This document shows positions 54,801 through 64,000 of a stretch of DNA of 64,000 bases, piece by piece. The stretch is taken from assembly GCF_000280925.3 (NCBI RefSeq), contig NZ_CP012109.1, positions 3,120,501-3,184,500 on the forward strand. The letters are read 5' to 3'. This DNA is from Myxococcus hansupus. Lineage in GTDB: Bacteria; Myxococcota; Myxococcia; Myxococcales; Myxococcaceae. Below the pieces are notes generated by a model. It did no database searches. It had not been told where the DNA came from and saw only the letters and a program-made list of their open reading frames with translations. Each line of letters opens with the position of its first letter. Position 1 is the first letter of the stretch. The position numbers and the translations under genes were made by a program.

Positions 54801-57440
54801 GAGATGCTGGCCTCCGCCGCGTCCCAGGTGCTGGGGACGGAGTCGCTGCGGCTGGAGGACCTCTCGCTGCTCCAGCCGCTGCTGTTGCCGGAGCAGCAGA
54901 CGCGCACCGTCCAGACGTTGGTGGAGCGGGTGGGCGAGGACGGCCTGTCGTGCACGGTGATGAGCCGTGGCGACGAGCGTCCGGAGGAGGGCCGCGGCGC
55001 GCGCGCGCCATGGGTCACCCATGTGACGTGCCGTGCCTCCGTCCTGAGCGAGTCACCGCCTGTCGTCAGCCGTGAGGCGTGGAGTCAGCACTGTGCCACG
55101 GCGGTCTCCATCGAGGACCTCTCCGCCGTCTTCACCCAGCACGGGCTCGACTATGGGCCCTCGCTGCGCGTGTTGAGCTCACTCCACCGGGGCACCGGTG
55201 CCGCGCTGTCCTTCAGCCAGGTCGAGGACCGGAGTGGGCAGTACCGCGTCCATCCGGCCCTCTTCGACGGCTGCCTGCGCACCGCCGCCGCGGTGACGCG
55301 GCTCACCGGAGAGGACGCGCTGCACCTGCCGGTGGCGATGCGACGGCTCGACCTGTACCGGGCACTGCCGGAGCGCGTCTGGACCCATGCGACGCAGCCG
55401 CCACATGAAGGGCAGGCGGGCTTCCCGGCCTCGGACCTCACCGTGTGCTCCGAGGATGGCGGCGTGGTGGCCGTCCTGTCGGGCTTCTCGGTGCGGAGGG
55501 CCGAACGGGACGCGCTGCTTCGTGGGCTCGACGGAGACTTCCAGGACTGGCTCTACCGTGTCGCCTGGGCGCCGCGTGCCGTTCCGGAGGAGACGCAGGG
55601 CGCGGGCCAGCACTGGGCCGTCTTCGTCAACGCGGAGGGGTTTGGCTCGGAGCTCGTGCAGGTGCTCACGCAGCGCGGTGAGCGGTGCACCGTGATTCGC
55701 AGGGGAGAGACCTACAGCCAGGGGGCGGAGGGCTACCGCGTCAATCCTTCCTCCACGGACCACTTCGAACGGCTCGTTCAGGACTGGGCGCACGCACCGC
55801 CCACGGGCGTGCTGTACCTCTGGGGCCTCGACGAGGGGCCTGTGAGCCCGGGGACGCTGGCCCACTTGGAGGCGGCACACGTCTCCGGGCTCACGGGCGC
55901 ATTGCACCTGACGCAGGCCCTGGCGCGGAGCGCGGCGGCTGCGCCCCGGCTGGTCCTGGTGACGCGAGGAACCCAGAGCCTCGCCTCGGATGCGCAGGGC
56001 GCGCGGGTGGCGCAGGCTCCGCTGTGGGGCTTCGGTCAGGCCGTGGCGACGGAGCTGCCCGAGCTGCGGTGCCTGCGCATCGACCTGTCGGCGGAGCCCC
56101 GTGCCGAGGACCTGGGCGCGTTCGTCCGGGCGTTGTCGCTACCCGGCGAGGAGTCCAGCGCGGCCATTCGCGACGGCGGTCTGTATACCGCCCGGCTCGA
56201 GCGGGCCCGGCTGCGCGCCTCGTCCGCGAAGAAGCCGGCGATCGTGGCGGACGCGGCGTATGTCGTCGCGGGCGGCCTGGGCGGCCTGGGGCTCCGCGTC
56301 GCGCTCTGGCTGGCGGAGAAGGGTGCGCGGCACCTCGTGTTGATGGGCCGCAACGCGCCTTCCGCTGAATCACGAGCACAGCTCGACGCACTGGCCGCGA
56401 AGGGCGTCCAGGTCCAGGTCGCGCTCGTGGATGTCACCTCGCGCGACGCCGTGGCGGAGCTCTTCGAGCGTCTGCGGAGCGGGCCTCCCGTGCGCGGCAT
56501 CTTCCACTCCGCGGGTGTCCTGCGCGATGGCACGCTCGCGAACCAGACGTCCGAGCAGTTCCGCGCGGTGTTGGCACCGAAGGTCCAAGGCGCGTGGAAC
56601 CTGCACGAACTCAGCGCGCGCATGGCGCTGGACTTCTTCGTCTGCTTCTCGTCTGCGGCCTCGCTCATCGGCTCACCGGGTCAGGCGAACTACGTCGCGG
56701 CGAATGCCTTCCTCGACGCGTTGGCCCACCTGCGTCAGGCGGAGGGCAAGCCCGCGCTGACGCTCAACTGGGGCTCCTGGGCGGAGACGGGCATGGCCGC
56801 GAGGCTGGAGCGCGCCGCCTCGGTGCGCCCGGGGGCGCAGGGCTTCGGCTCCATCCCGGTGGAGCAGGGCCTGAGCGTGCTCGAGCGGCTCCTGGGCAGC
56901 GGTCAGGTCCAGTGGGGCGTCTTCCCCGTGGACTGGGCGCGGCTCGCGGAGCAGCTCCCGGGGCTCGCGCGCCAGTCGCTGGTGCAGGGCTTCATCAGCG
57001 CCGTCCCTCAGCGGGCGCCAGCACCCGTCTTCCAGGTGGAGTTGGACGCGGCGCCAGCGAACCGGCGGCTGGAGTTGTTGCGGCGGCACGTGTCGGCGCA
57101 GGTCGCCACGACGCTGGGAATGCCAGAGACAGAGAAGCTCGCGGGGAACGAGCGCCTGTTCGAGGTCGGCGTGGATTCGCTGCTGGCCATCGAAATCCGG
57201 AACCGGCTCGCCAGCAGCCTGGGGCGGAGCCTCCGCTCGACGCTGATTTTCGATTTCCCCACCGTGAATGCCCTCGTCGCGCACCTGGCCGAGCAGTTGG
57301 GTGTGGAGGCCGAGGTCCCCAAGCAACAGGAAGCATCGCGGGAGGCGCAGGGCGCGCTCACCGCGGAGATCCAAGGGCTGTCAGAGCAGGAGCTGACGTC
57401 CCTCATCGACCAGGAGCTGGAGAGCGCGCTCACCAGATGA
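51891..57440 (+). CDS. PKS module KS-AT-DH-KR-ACP
   Basis: A 1849-residue module. An N-terminal helical docking segment precedes KS (DTACSSS, EAHGTGT, NMGHLEG). AT has GQGSQ, GHSVGEYAAA and HAFH, the malonyl-CoA pattern. DH has HRVYGKAVVP and the Asp in ALFDGCL. KR has GGLGGLG and Tyr in QANYVAAN (B-type Asp in VLRDG). ACP Ser lies in VGVDSLLA, followed by a C-terminal helical docking tail. No ER or thioesterase. It should install one trans double bond per cycle. Nine bases separate it from the previous gene and seven from the next. This is the only module here whose AT motif is canonical malonyl. Confidence 0.93.
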   Translation: MSAQGSDTSYGELMKRALLKLQEAQSKLDAQELERHGAIAIVGMGCRFPGGVTDPEGYWRLLAEGTDTVTEVPGDRWNADSFFHPDPDHPGGIYTRHGSFLRGMDQFEPRFFGISPREAARMDPQHRLLLEVAWESVERAGRSPASLHGTRTGVFVGLMGQDYTQIATQSPELIDAHTGAGNGASVAAGRLSYTFGLQGPSLTVDTACSSSLVAVHLAIRSLRQRESDFAFAGGVNLVLSPVATLIESRTHMLSPDGRCKTFDASANGIGRGEGCGLVFLRRLEDALADGDPIVAVLRGSAVNQDGRTSGLTVPNGLAQQRVIRDALNDAKVEPAKVGYVEAHGTGTALGDPIELEALSAVYCARTGRQQPLMAGSVKTNMGHLEGASGIAGLIKSALCLAKAEVPPHLHLRTPTSHVDWRQLSIEVPTALRPWTAEASRFAAVSSFGFSGTNAHVVLESAPAPKLSERAVARPSHVLALSARSAGSLRRLAGSLADALSNGHGDALADVCHTMNTGRAAMEERAAFVAPTSEALAQSLRAFSQGEGGAAAEGRKEEHAPKVAFLFTGQGSQYVGMGRELFDTEPAFRRELLRFEEILKPHLERPLTEVLFKDTSGALDETRYTQPALVALELALASLLRAWGLRADAVLGHSVGEYAAAMFAGVMTPEAGLPLVAERARLMQALQAPGAMLAVFAEPSRVAPFLAPHPRVSVAALNGPRNTVISGDAASIDAIVQRLVSEGIESRRLNVSHAFHSPLMQPMLAEFERAVARVALQPPQVALISNLDGREVGEAITQSGYWSRHVLQPVCFAEGVQTLVQRGVRVFLELGPKPSLSGFARDVVASEAAVWLETLHPRRSDWAGLLRALAELHVRGVSVDWAGFDVGQGLRRTVLPTYPFERQRYWLDVPAPWTRQVRRASTHPLLGARLESPALKDGTTVFSSELSADTASFVTDHRVYGKAVVPASAFVEMLASAASQVLGTESLRLEDLSLLQPLLLPEQQTRTVQTLVERVGEDGLSCTVMSRGDERPEEGRGARAPWVTHVTCRASVLSESPPVVSREAWSQHCATAVSIEDLSAVFTQHGLDYGPSLRVLSSLHRGTGAALSFSQVEDRSGQYRVHPALFDGCLRTAAAVTRLTGEDALHLPVAMRRLDLYRALPERVWTHATQPPHEGQAGFPASDLTVCSEDGGVVAVLSGFSVRRAERDALLRGLDGDFQDWLYRVAWAPRAVPEETQGAGQHWAVFVNAEGFGSELVQVLTQRGERCTVIRRGETYSQGAEGYRVNPSSTDHFERLVQDWAHAPPTGVLYLWGLDEGPVSPGTLAHLEAAHVSGLTGALHLTQALARSAAAAPRLVLVTRGTQSLASDAQGARVAQAPLWGFGQAVATELPELRCLRIDLSAEPRAEDLGAFVRALSLPGEESSAAIRDGGLYTARLERARLRASSAKKPAIVADAAYVVAGGLGGLGLRVALWLAEKGARHLVLMGRNAPSAESRAQLDALAAKGVQVQVALVDVTSRDAVAELFERLRSGPPVRGIFHSAGVLRDGTLANQTSEQFRAVLAPKVQGAWNLHELSARMALDFFVCFSSAASLIGSPGQANYVAANAFLDALAHLRQAEGKPALTLNWGSWAETGMAARLERAASVRPGAQGFGSIPVEQGLSVLERLLGSGQVQWGVFPVDWARLAEQLPGLARQSLVQGFISAVPQRAPAPVFQVELDAAPANRRLELLRRHVSAQVATTLGMPETEKLAGNERLFEVGVDSLLAIEIRNRLASSLGRSLRSTLIFDFPTVNALVAHLAEQLGVEAEVPKQQEASREAQGALTAEIQGLSEQELTSLIDQELESALTR

Positions 57441-57447
57441 GACCCTG

Positions 57448-60400
57448 ATGGCGAAACTATCCTCACGAATTTCGGAGTTGCCTGTCGTCAAGCTCGCGTA
57501 CCTCGCGAGTCAACTGCGCTCGAAGAAGGAGCTGCTGGCGGCGGAGCCCATCGCGGTGGTGGGCATGTCGTGCCGTTTTCCCGGTGGCGGTGAGCTGCCC
57601 GAGACGTTCTGGGAGCTGCTGGCGGCCGGGCGCGACGCGTCGCGGGAAGTCCCGGCCTCGCGCTGGGACGTCAATGACTTCTACGACCCGACGCCCGGTG
57701 TCCCGGGGAAGATGTACACGCGCCGGGGTTCCTTCATCGACAACGTGGACCTGTTCGACCCGGGCTTCTTCGGCATCACGCCGCGAGACGCCAAGGGGAT
57801 GGACCCGCAGCAACGGCTGTTGCTCGAGGAGTGCTGGCGGGCCCTGGAGCGCGCGGGCATTCCTCCCAGCAGCCTGACGGGGAGCCGCACCGGCATCTTC
57901 CTGGGGTTGATGCACAACGACTACAACCTGCTCGGCATCAGCGAGGAGATGGAGATGCACTCCGCATCTCTCAACTATCCCTCCGTTGCCGCGGGTCGCA
58001 TCTCCCACACGTTGGGCCTTCAGGGGCCCGCTGTCTCCGTGGACACGGCCTGCTCGTCGTCGGCCGTGGCCATCCACCTGGCGTGTCAGAGCCTGCGCAA
58101 CGACGAGAGCGACATCGCGCTCGCCGCGGGCGCGAACCTGAACCTCTCGCCCGTCACGGTGATGGTCGAGTGCCAGAACCGGATGCTCGCCGCCGACGGG
58201 CGCTGCAAGACGTTCGACGCCTCCGCCGATGGTTTCGGGCGAGGTGAGGGATGCGCGGTCGTCGTGCTCAAGCGGCTGTCGGACGCGCTGGCCCAGGGTG
58301 ACGCCATCATCGGTGTCATCCGCGGCTCGGCGGTGACGCATGACGGCCGCAGCAGCGGGTTGATGGTCCCCAACGGTCGCTCCCAGGAGCGCGTCATCCG
58401 CGCGGCGCTCGACAGTTGTGGGGTGGAGCCGGAGCAGGTCGGCTACATCGAAGCCCACGGCACGGGGACGTTGCTCGGTGACCCCATCGAGATGGAGGCG
58501 TTGCGCTCCGTCTTTGGCCGGAAGGGCACCCGGAGCGATCCGCTGTTCGTCGGTTCCGTGAAGACGAACATCGGGCACCTGGAGGCCGCCGCGGGCATCG
58601 CGGGGCTCATCAAGGTGCTCCTCTCGCTGCAGAACGAGGCCATCCCCGCCCACCTGAACTTCGAGCGGCCCAACCCCAACATCCGCTGGGAGGACCTGCC
58701 CGTCACGGTGCCCACCACCACGCGGCCCTGGCCGCGGGGCGAGAAGCGCCGCATCGCGGGGGTCAGCAGCTTCGGCTTCAGCGGCACCAACGTCCACATG
58801 GTGGTGGAGGAGGCCCCCGTGCTGGCGCGGCCGCGCGTGGAGCGTGAGCGCCCGGCGCACGTGCTGTCCCTGTCCGCCAAGAGCGAGGCCTCGTTGGAGG
58901 CCCTGATGGAGGCGCAGGAGCACGCGTTGCCCGAGGCGGCGTCCGCCCTGGGCGACTGGTGCTACACGGCGAACACGGGCCGCTCCCAGTTCGAGCACCG
59001 CGCGGCCGTGACGGGGACGACCGCGGCCGAGCTGCGCGCGAACCTGAAGCGCCTGCGCGAGGAGAAGCTTCGCCCGGCACGGGAGCCCCTGCGCGGCACG
59101 GAGAGCCCCAAGCCCGTCTTCCTGTTCACGGGACAAGGCGCGCTTCGCCCTGGCGTGGGAAGGGAACTCTACGAGACGCAGCCCGCGTTTCGGACCGCGC
59201 TGGAGCGCTGCTCCCAGGCCCTGGCAGGGCTGCTGGATTGCAAGCTGGAGGACCTGCTCTTTGGCGAAAGCTCCGCCGCGCTCATGGAGGATACGCGGCA
59301 CGCACAGCCCGCGTTGGTGGCGCTGGAGTACGCCCTCGCGGAGCTGTGGAGTGCCTGGGGCGTCACGCCCGGGGCGGTCATCGGGCACAGCCTGGGCGAG
59401 TACGCGGCGGCCGCGGTCGCGGGTGTGTTCAGCATCGAGGAGGCCTTGCGCCTGGTGGTGACGCGCGCCCGGCTCATCAGCGAGCACCTGTCGGCCGGGG
59501 CGATGTCATCCATCTCCGCCCGACTCGAAACCGTGGAGCGCGTCATCGCGACGCACGCCGGGGCGGTCTGCCTGGCCGCCGTCAACGGCCCCGAGGACCT
59601 GGTCGTCTCGGGACAGCCGGATGCCATCACCGCTGTGGAGGCGGAGCTGGCGCGCGAAGGCATCCCCTTCAAGCGGCTGCGAATGGCCTACGCGTTCCAC
59701 TCGAACATGATGGAGCCGGTGCTCGCGCCGTTCGCGGCGTCGTTCCGCGGGCTGTCCCTGTCCGCGCCCCGGATTCCGCTCGTCTCCGCGCTGCACGGTC
59801 GGCACATCGACGCCGAAATCACCCAGCCGGAGTACTGGTGCCGGCAGCTCTGTGAGCCTGTCGCCTTCGCGAGCGGCTTGGAGGCCCTGCGCGCGGAAGG
59901 GCACCGGACCTATCTGGAGATTGGACCGGCGCCCATCCTCGCGGGAATCGGCCGCCGGAACTTCCAGAGCGCGGACGAGCTGTCGTGGCTCCCGAGCTTG
60001 CGCCCCTCGTCGGGAGAGACGGCGCAGCTCGTCGCCAGCCTGGCGGAGCTGTACATGCGGGGCTTCGAGGTCGACTGGGCCGCGTTCGATGCGCCCTTCG
60101 AACGGCGTCCGCTGTGCCTGCCGACCCATCCGTTCCTCCGGGAACGCTACTGGATGGAGAAGCGGCAGGTGGAGAAGCCCGGCTATGCGTCGAAGGAGGG
60201 CTCGGCGCGGAGCGGTGGCCCCCCCATGCCGGGGGCTCGGCTGTCATTGCCCGGCTCACAGGAGGCGCGCTTCTCCGCGCGGTTGAGCACGCGCTCGCCC
60301 GCCTTCATCGAAGAGCATCGCGTGCTCGGCAATCCCGTGCTGCCGGCCGCTTGCTACGTCGAGATGGCGATCGGCGCGGCGCACCAGGTGGCCTCGGGTG

Positions 60401-62946
60401 AGCGCCCGTTGGAACTCACGGCCATCGAGTTGGAGCGAGCCCTGGTCCTCACGGAGGGGCAGGCCCAGGACGTCCAGACGGTGCTGACGCCCGATGAGGG
60501 CGGCTCCCGGTTCGAGATTCACGGGCAGGGCACGGGCGCGGACCGGAACTGGCACCGCCTGGCCCAGGGCCGCATCGTCGAGGGCCGCACGCGTCCGGAG
60601 TCCGTCGACGTCGAGGGCAGCCTGTTCAAGGCCTTCCCGCGCGAAGGCTCGGTGAGCGCCTTCTACGAGATGATGGCGAGCGGAGGGCTCGAGTACGGCC
60701 CGTCCTTCCAGGGCATCGATGCGCTGAGGTTCGGTGACGGCGGTTGCCTGGCGCACGTGCGGCTGCCGGATGCACTCGTCATCGGCGTGGGCGACTACTG
60801 GCTCCACCCGCTGCTCCTGGACGCGTGTTTCCAGACGGCCGCGGCGGCGTTCACGGGCGGCGAGGCCCCGCGCGAAGGTGGCGGACAGGGCCGCATCCCC
60901 GTCGCCATCGAACGGCTGCGGTGGTTCAAGCGCCCCGGAAGCCGCGTCTGGGTTCAGGCGCGGGGCGGCACGGGGGCCGCGCTCTCCGAGGGACTGGTGA
61001 GCACCGACCTGCGCATCCTCGATGAAGAGGGCGCGGTCATCGCCGAGGTGGAGGGCCTGCTGCTGAAGCAGCTCGACCGCCGCGCGTTCAAGGCGTCCTT
61101 CTCGGGCGCCATGCAAGAGCTCCTCTTCGAGCTGGCGTGGCGTGAACACGCCGCGCCCGCGGGCCGGGACCAGGTCGCGAACCATCCCGGCGCGTGCCTG
61201 TTGTGGGTGGACGCGGGCCACGACGCGGAAGCCGTCCGCGCCCTGGCGCGAGAGCGTGCCTGGAGCTGCGTGGTGGTGACGCCGGGCCCGGCGTATGAGC
61301 ACGTCGAGCCGGGCCTCTACCGCGTGGACCCCATGGACCCCGCGGGCTTCGAGCGTCTGCTCCAGGACGTGGTGGCCGCGGGCACGGTGCCCGCGACGGT
61401 CGCGTACCTGTGGGGACGGAGTGAGCGCGCTCCCGAGTCGCCGTCAGGTGAGGTGCCTTGGAACACGGTGGGAGCGCTCCACCTGGTCAAGGCCCTGGCG
61501 CGGGCGAACTGGGCCCAGCGCCCCGCGTTGTGGATGGTGACGGAAGGGGCCGTCGCCGTGGCGGCGACGGACACCGTGGACCGCTTCACCCAGGCGTCGC
61601 TCTGGGGCTTCGGCCGGGCCGCCGCCATCGAGCATACGGAGCTGCGCTGCCGCATGGTCGACCTGGAGCCCGGCGACGACGCGCTGGCGCGGCTGTTCCA
61701 CCTCATGGCGGAGCCGCTCGAGGAGAACGTCATGGCCCTGCGTGACGGCCGGCTCCTCGGCGCGCGTCTGGTGCGTCCGACCCAGGCGCCGGAGCAGGCA
61801 GCCCCCGTGCGCATCCAGCCCGAGGGGGTGTACCTCGTCACCGGAGGTCTGGGCGCGCTCGGGCTCGCGACCGCGGAGTGGTTGGCCGGAGCGGGCGCGA
61901 AGCACCTGCTGCTGGTCGGCCGAAGCGCTCCGGGCGACGAGGCGAAGGCCCGGCTCCAGTCGCTGAGTTCGCGAGGCGTCGACGTCACCGTCGCGCGCGC
62001 GGACGTCTCCCGGTGGGACGACGTGCAGCGGCTCGTGGACGGGGTGGCGGAGCGGGGCTCACGCCTGCGCGGCGTCATCCACACGGCGGGCGTGCTGGAG
62101 GACGGCGTCATCCTTCACCAGGACCGGACGCGTTTCTCCCGTGTCTTCGCGCCCAAGGTGCAAGGCGCGTTGAACCTCCACCGCGCCACGGCGGGCCTGT
62201 CGCTGGACCTCTTCGTGACGTACTCGTCCGCGGCCTCGTTGGTGGGCGTGGCGGGGCAGTCCAATTACGTCGCGGCCAACAGCGTCCTCGACGCCCTGGC
62301 GCATCACCGGCGCCGGATGGGACTTCCCGCGCTCAGCATCAACTGGGGGCGCTGGGCCGGCGCGGGCATGGCCGCCAAGAGCGCGGACCGGGGCGAGGTC
62401 TCCGACGGCTCCAGCCTCGCTCCAGAACTGGCCCTCCAGGTCTTCGAGCAGCTCCTGGAGCAGGGGGCCGTGCAGATGGGCGTGGTGCCGTTCAGCGTGG
62501 CCTCGCTGGAGTCGGGCCCGTCGCCCGGCCACGGGCTTCTGTTCTCCGAACTCATGCTTCGCGAGCAGGCGCGCTCCGCGGGGGCCTCGCGCATGCACGA
62601 GTTGATGGAGGAGCTGAAGCGCGCGGACAGCGAGCGACGGCGCGCGCTGCTGACGCGGTACGTGCAGAGCCGCCTGGGTCCGTTGCTGGGCTTCGCCCCG
62701 GACCACGAAGTCCTTCAGAAGAAAATCTCCCTGAACGAGATGGGGCTCGATTCGCTGCGCGCGGTCGAGCTGAAGAACCGCATTGGCCGTGAGCTGGGCG
62801 TGGAGCTCCTCATGGCGCGGTTCATCGACGGAACGACGCTCGATGGGCTCGTGGACGCGCTCCACACCCAGCTCGGGCTGAAGGAACTGCTCGCGCGCGC
62901 GCCCGCTGCCACGGCCGCCGCCGAAATCGAGGAGTTGACGGTATGA
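57448..62946 (+). CDS. PKS module KS-AT-DH-KR-ACP
   Basis: An 1832-residue module. A short N-terminal docking helix precedes KS (DTACSSS, EAHGTGT, NIGHLEAAAG). AT has GQGA (in place of GQGS), GHSLGEYAAA and the hybrid selectivity motif YAFH, between malonyl HAFH and methylmalonyl YASH. DH has HRVLGNPVLP and the Asp in LLLDACF. KR has GGLGALG and Tyr in QSNYVAAN (Asp in VLEDG). ACP Ser lies in MGLDSLRA. No ER. A polyene-extending module; the mixed AT motif fits variable methyl branching. Its stop overlaps the next start by 4 bases (ATGA). Confidence 0.92.
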   Translation: MAKLSSRISELPVVKLAYLASQLRSKKELLAAEPIAVVGMSCRFPGGGELPETFWELLAAGRDASREVPASRWDVNDFYDPTPGVPGKMYTRRGSFIDNVDLFDPGFFGITPRDAKGMDPQQRLLLEECWRALERAGIPPSSLTGSRTGIFLGLMHNDYNLLGISEEMEMHSASLNYPSVAAGRISHTLGLQGPAVSVDTACSSSAVAIHLACQSLRNDESDIALAAGANLNLSPVTVMVECQNRMLAADGRCKTFDASADGFGRGEGCAVVVLKRLSDALAQGDAIIGVIRGSAVTHDGRSSGLMVPNGRSQERVIRAALDSCGVEPEQVGYIEAHGTGTLLGDPIEMEALRSVFGRKGTRSDPLFVGSVKTNIGHLEAAAGIAGLIKVLLSLQNEAIPAHLNFERPNPNIRWEDLPVTVPTTTRPWPRGEKRRIAGVSSFGFSGTNVHMVVEEAPVLARPRVERERPAHVLSLSAKSEASLEALMEAQEHALPEAASALGDWCYTANTGRSQFEHRAAVTGTTAAELRANLKRLREEKLRPAREPLRGTESPKPVFLFTGQGALRPGVGRELYETQPAFRTALERCSQALAGLLDCKLEDLLFGESSAALMEDTRHAQPALVALEYALAELWSAWGVTPGAVIGHSLGEYAAAAVAGVFSIEEALRLVVTRARLISEHLSAGAMSSISARLETVERVIATHAGAVCLAAVNGPEDLVVSGQPDAITAVEAELAREGIPFKRLRMAYAFHSNMMEPVLAPFAASFRGLSLSAPRIPLVSALHGRHIDAEITQPEYWCRQLCEPVAFASGLEALRAEGHRTYLEIGPAPILAGIGRRNFQSADELSWLPSLRPSSGETAQLVASLAELYMRGFEVDWAAFDAPFERRPLCLPTHPFLRERYWMEKRQVEKPGYASKEGSARSGGPPMPGARLSLPGSQEARFSARLSTRSPAFIEEHRVLGNPVLPAACYVEMAIGAAHQVASGERPLELTAIELERALVLTEGQAQDVQTVLTPDEGGSRFEIHGQGTGADRNWHRLAQGRIVEGRTRPESVDVEGSLFKAFPREGSVSAFYEMMASGGLEYGPSFQGIDALRFGDGGCLAHVRLPDALVIGVGDYWLHPLLLDACFQTAAAAFTGGEAPREGGGQGRIPVAIERLRWFKRPGSRVWVQARGGTGAALSEGLVSTDLRILDEEGAVIAEVEGLLLKQLDRRAFKASFSGAMQELLFELAWREHAAPAGRDQVANHPGACLLWVDAGHDAEAVRALARERAWSCVVVTPGPAYEHVEPGLYRVDPMDPAGFERLLQDVVAAGTVPATVAYLWGRSERAPESPSGEVPWNTVGALHLVKALARANWAQRPALWMVTEGAVAVAATDTVDRFTQASLWGFGRAAAIEHTELRCRMVDLEPGDDALARLFHLMAEPLEENVMALRDGRLLGARLVRPTQAPEQAAPVRIQPEGVYLVTGGLGALGLATAEWLAGAGAKHLLLVGRSAPGDEAKARLQSLSSRGVDVTVARADVSRWDDVQRLVDGVAERGSRLRGVIHTAGVLEDGVILHQDRTRFSRVFAPKVQGALNLHRATAGLSLDLFVTYSSAASLVGVAGQSNYVAANSVLDALAHHRRRMGLPALSINWGRWAGAGMAAKSADRGEVSDGSSLAPELALQVFEQLLEQGAVQMGVVPFSVASLESGPSPGHGLLFSELMLREQARSAGASRMHELMEELKRADSERRRALLTRYVQSRLGPLLGFAPDHEVLQKKISLNEMGLDSLRAVELKNRIGRELGVELLMARFIDGTTLDGLVDALHTQLGLKELLARAPAATAAAEIEELTV

Positions 62947-64000
62947 ACCTGGGGGAACTGGTCGCCGAGATGAACCGGCGGGGACTGGAAGTCCGCGTGG
63001 AAGGCGATGCGCTGCGGCTTCGCGGCCCGAAGGGCGCCGCCGACCCGGAGCTGCGCCATGCGCTGGCGGAGCACAAGCAGGCCCTGCTGAAGCTGCTGCG
63101 GGACCATGACGAGGTCCGGGAGGAGGCCCCCATCGTCCCGGTCCGCCGGGATGGGTACGCGCCCCTGTCGTATGGGCAGACGCGGCTGTGGTTCCTGGAC
63201 CGGCTCGAGCCTGGCAGCACCGCCTACAACCTGGTGCTGGCCCTCCAGGTCGAAGGGCGGCTCGACCCGTCCATCCTGCACCGCTGCTTCGTGGAGATTG
63301 TCCGCCGCCACGAGATTCTCCGCACCCGCTACGCCGAACACGAAGGCGCGGCCGTGCAGTGGGTGGACCCGGAGCCCCGCTTCGGCTTCCAGGTGCTGAA
63401 GGAAGCCGAGGTGCTCGCCACCGCGCCCGCGGGCGTGGAGGCGTTCCTCCGGCGCGAGGGAGATCGCCCCTTCGACCTCGCCACGGGGCCGGTGGTCCGC
63501 GTGCTCGTCATCGAAGGCGGGGAGGGGGGGCAGTTCATCCAGCTCTGCCTGCATCACATCGCGGCGGACGTGTGGGCGCAGGCGGTGCTCGTCCGCGAAG
63601 TCGTGACGCTGTACGGCGCCTTCGCGTCCGGGCAACCCTCGCCGTTGCCTCCGCTCACGCTCCAGTACGGCGACTTCGCCGTCTGGCAGCGGGACTATCT
63701 CCAGGGGGAGGTCCGTCAGCGCCTGGTGGACTTCTGGCGGAAGAAGCTGGAGGGCGCGCCGCCTCTGCTGGAGCTGCCCACGGACCATGTTCGGCCCAAG
63801 GTGCAGACGAACCGGGGCGGCGAGGTCCGCTTCGAGGTCGGCCCTCGCGTCACCTCGGCCCTCAAGGCCCTGAGCCACTCGGCTAAGACGACGCCCTTCG
63901 TGGGCATGTTGAGCGCGTTCTTCGTGCTGCTGCACCGCCTCACGGGGCGGGATGACCTGGTGCTGGGGGCCAACTCCATCAACCGGACCCGCACGGAGCT
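62943..64000 (+). CDS. NRPS start: TubC docking and condensation domain (truncated by window)
   Basis: ATG 62943, overlapping the PKS stop; open to the window end, 352 codons visible. The N-terminus is a TubC-like docking domain (MNLGELVAEMNRRGLEV, then a basic helix). From about residue 70 comes a condensation domain: the C1 motif SYGQTRLWF, HHxxxD as HHIAADVW, and YGDFAVWQR. The HHIAADVW site is intact, so it should form a normal amide bond. In a DKxanthene-type pathway this would add asparagine to the polyene acid and be followed by an Asn A domain and release domain, not seen here. The visible part matches an LCL-type C domain fed by a PKS. Confidence 0.9.
   Translation, partial: MNLGELVAEMNRRGLEVRVEGDALRLRGPKGAADPELRHALAEHKQALLKLLRDHDEVREEAPIVPVRRDGYAPLSYGQTRLWFLDRLEPGSTAYNLVLALQVEGRLDPSILHRCFVEIVRRHEILRTRYAEHEGAAVQWVDPEPRFGFQVLKEAEVLATAPAGVEAFLRREGDRPFDLATGPVVRVLVIEGGEGGQFIQLCLHHIAADVWAQAVLVREVVTLYGAFASGQPSPLPPLTLQYGDFAVWQRDYLQGEVRQRLVDFWRKKLEGAPPLLELPTDHVRPKVQTNRGGEVRFEVGPRVTSALKALSHSAKTTPFVGMLSAFFVLLHRLTGRDDLVLGANSINRTRTE

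Overview
The window is very GC-rich, strongly codon-biased and gene-dense. Its gene content points to a fruiting delta-proteobacterium of the Myxococcus/Corallococcus/Pyxidicoccus type: Ser/Thr protein kinases fused to ATPase/TPR modules, an FHA-linked sigma-54 activator, a PilZ protein, a Sit-like lipoprotein toxin with its immunity gene, and a large hybrid PKS/NRPS locus. The genus is inferred, not proven.

Left part (1-17 kb, core genome): tail of an unknown gene; FHA sigma-54 activator; two Ser/Thr kinases on the minus strand; small XRE regulator; Nudix hydrolase with a lipoprotein; a proteostasis block (ftsH, a small protein resembling a free-standing sigma-70 region 1.1, grpE, an HtrA/DegP protease with two PDZ domains); a secreted protein; a PilZ protein; an NAD(P)-glutamate dehydrogenase-type enzyme; and tRNA-Thr(CGT) with a strong intrinsic terminator.

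Middle (17.1-28 kb): just downstream of the tRNA is a stretch of visibly lower GC. It holds a Sit-like AHH-nuclease lipoprotein toxin broken by what looks like a one-base deletion, an intact Imm11-like immunity gene, and an unknown gene facing it. A tightly overlapping minus-strand operon follows: a YdbH/AsmA-like periplasmic bridge protein, a DUF1318/YdbL-like lipoprotein, and a secreted beta-propeller/TPR protein.

Right part (28.2 kb to the end): a biosynthetic gene cluster. A Rieske oxygenase faces a divergent pair made of a stand-alone adenylation enzyme (specificity residues read as DLLYLALV, the signature I recall for L-proline enzymes of pyrrole pathways) and a prolyl-carrier dehydrogenase. 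On the plus strand an apparently single operon (32.4 kb to beyond the window) encodes an alkaline-phosphatase-superfamily enzyme, a FAD oxidoreductase fused to an unknown C-terminal half, and an assembly line: KS(degenerate)-ACP; KS-AT(degenerate)-KR-ACP; Cy-A-PCP-KS-AT-DH-KR-ACP; KS-AT-DH-KR-ACP; KS-AT-DH-KR-ACP; and the start of an NRPS (TubC docking-condensation...). A pyrrole starter, one C2 unit, a heterocyclised Thr-like residue, a polyene made by KR/DH modules with no ER, and a terminal amino acid match the architecture of the DKxanthene pigments of Myxococcus. I read the locus as a dkx-type cluster, with the caveat that its end and the terminal A-domain code lie outside the window.
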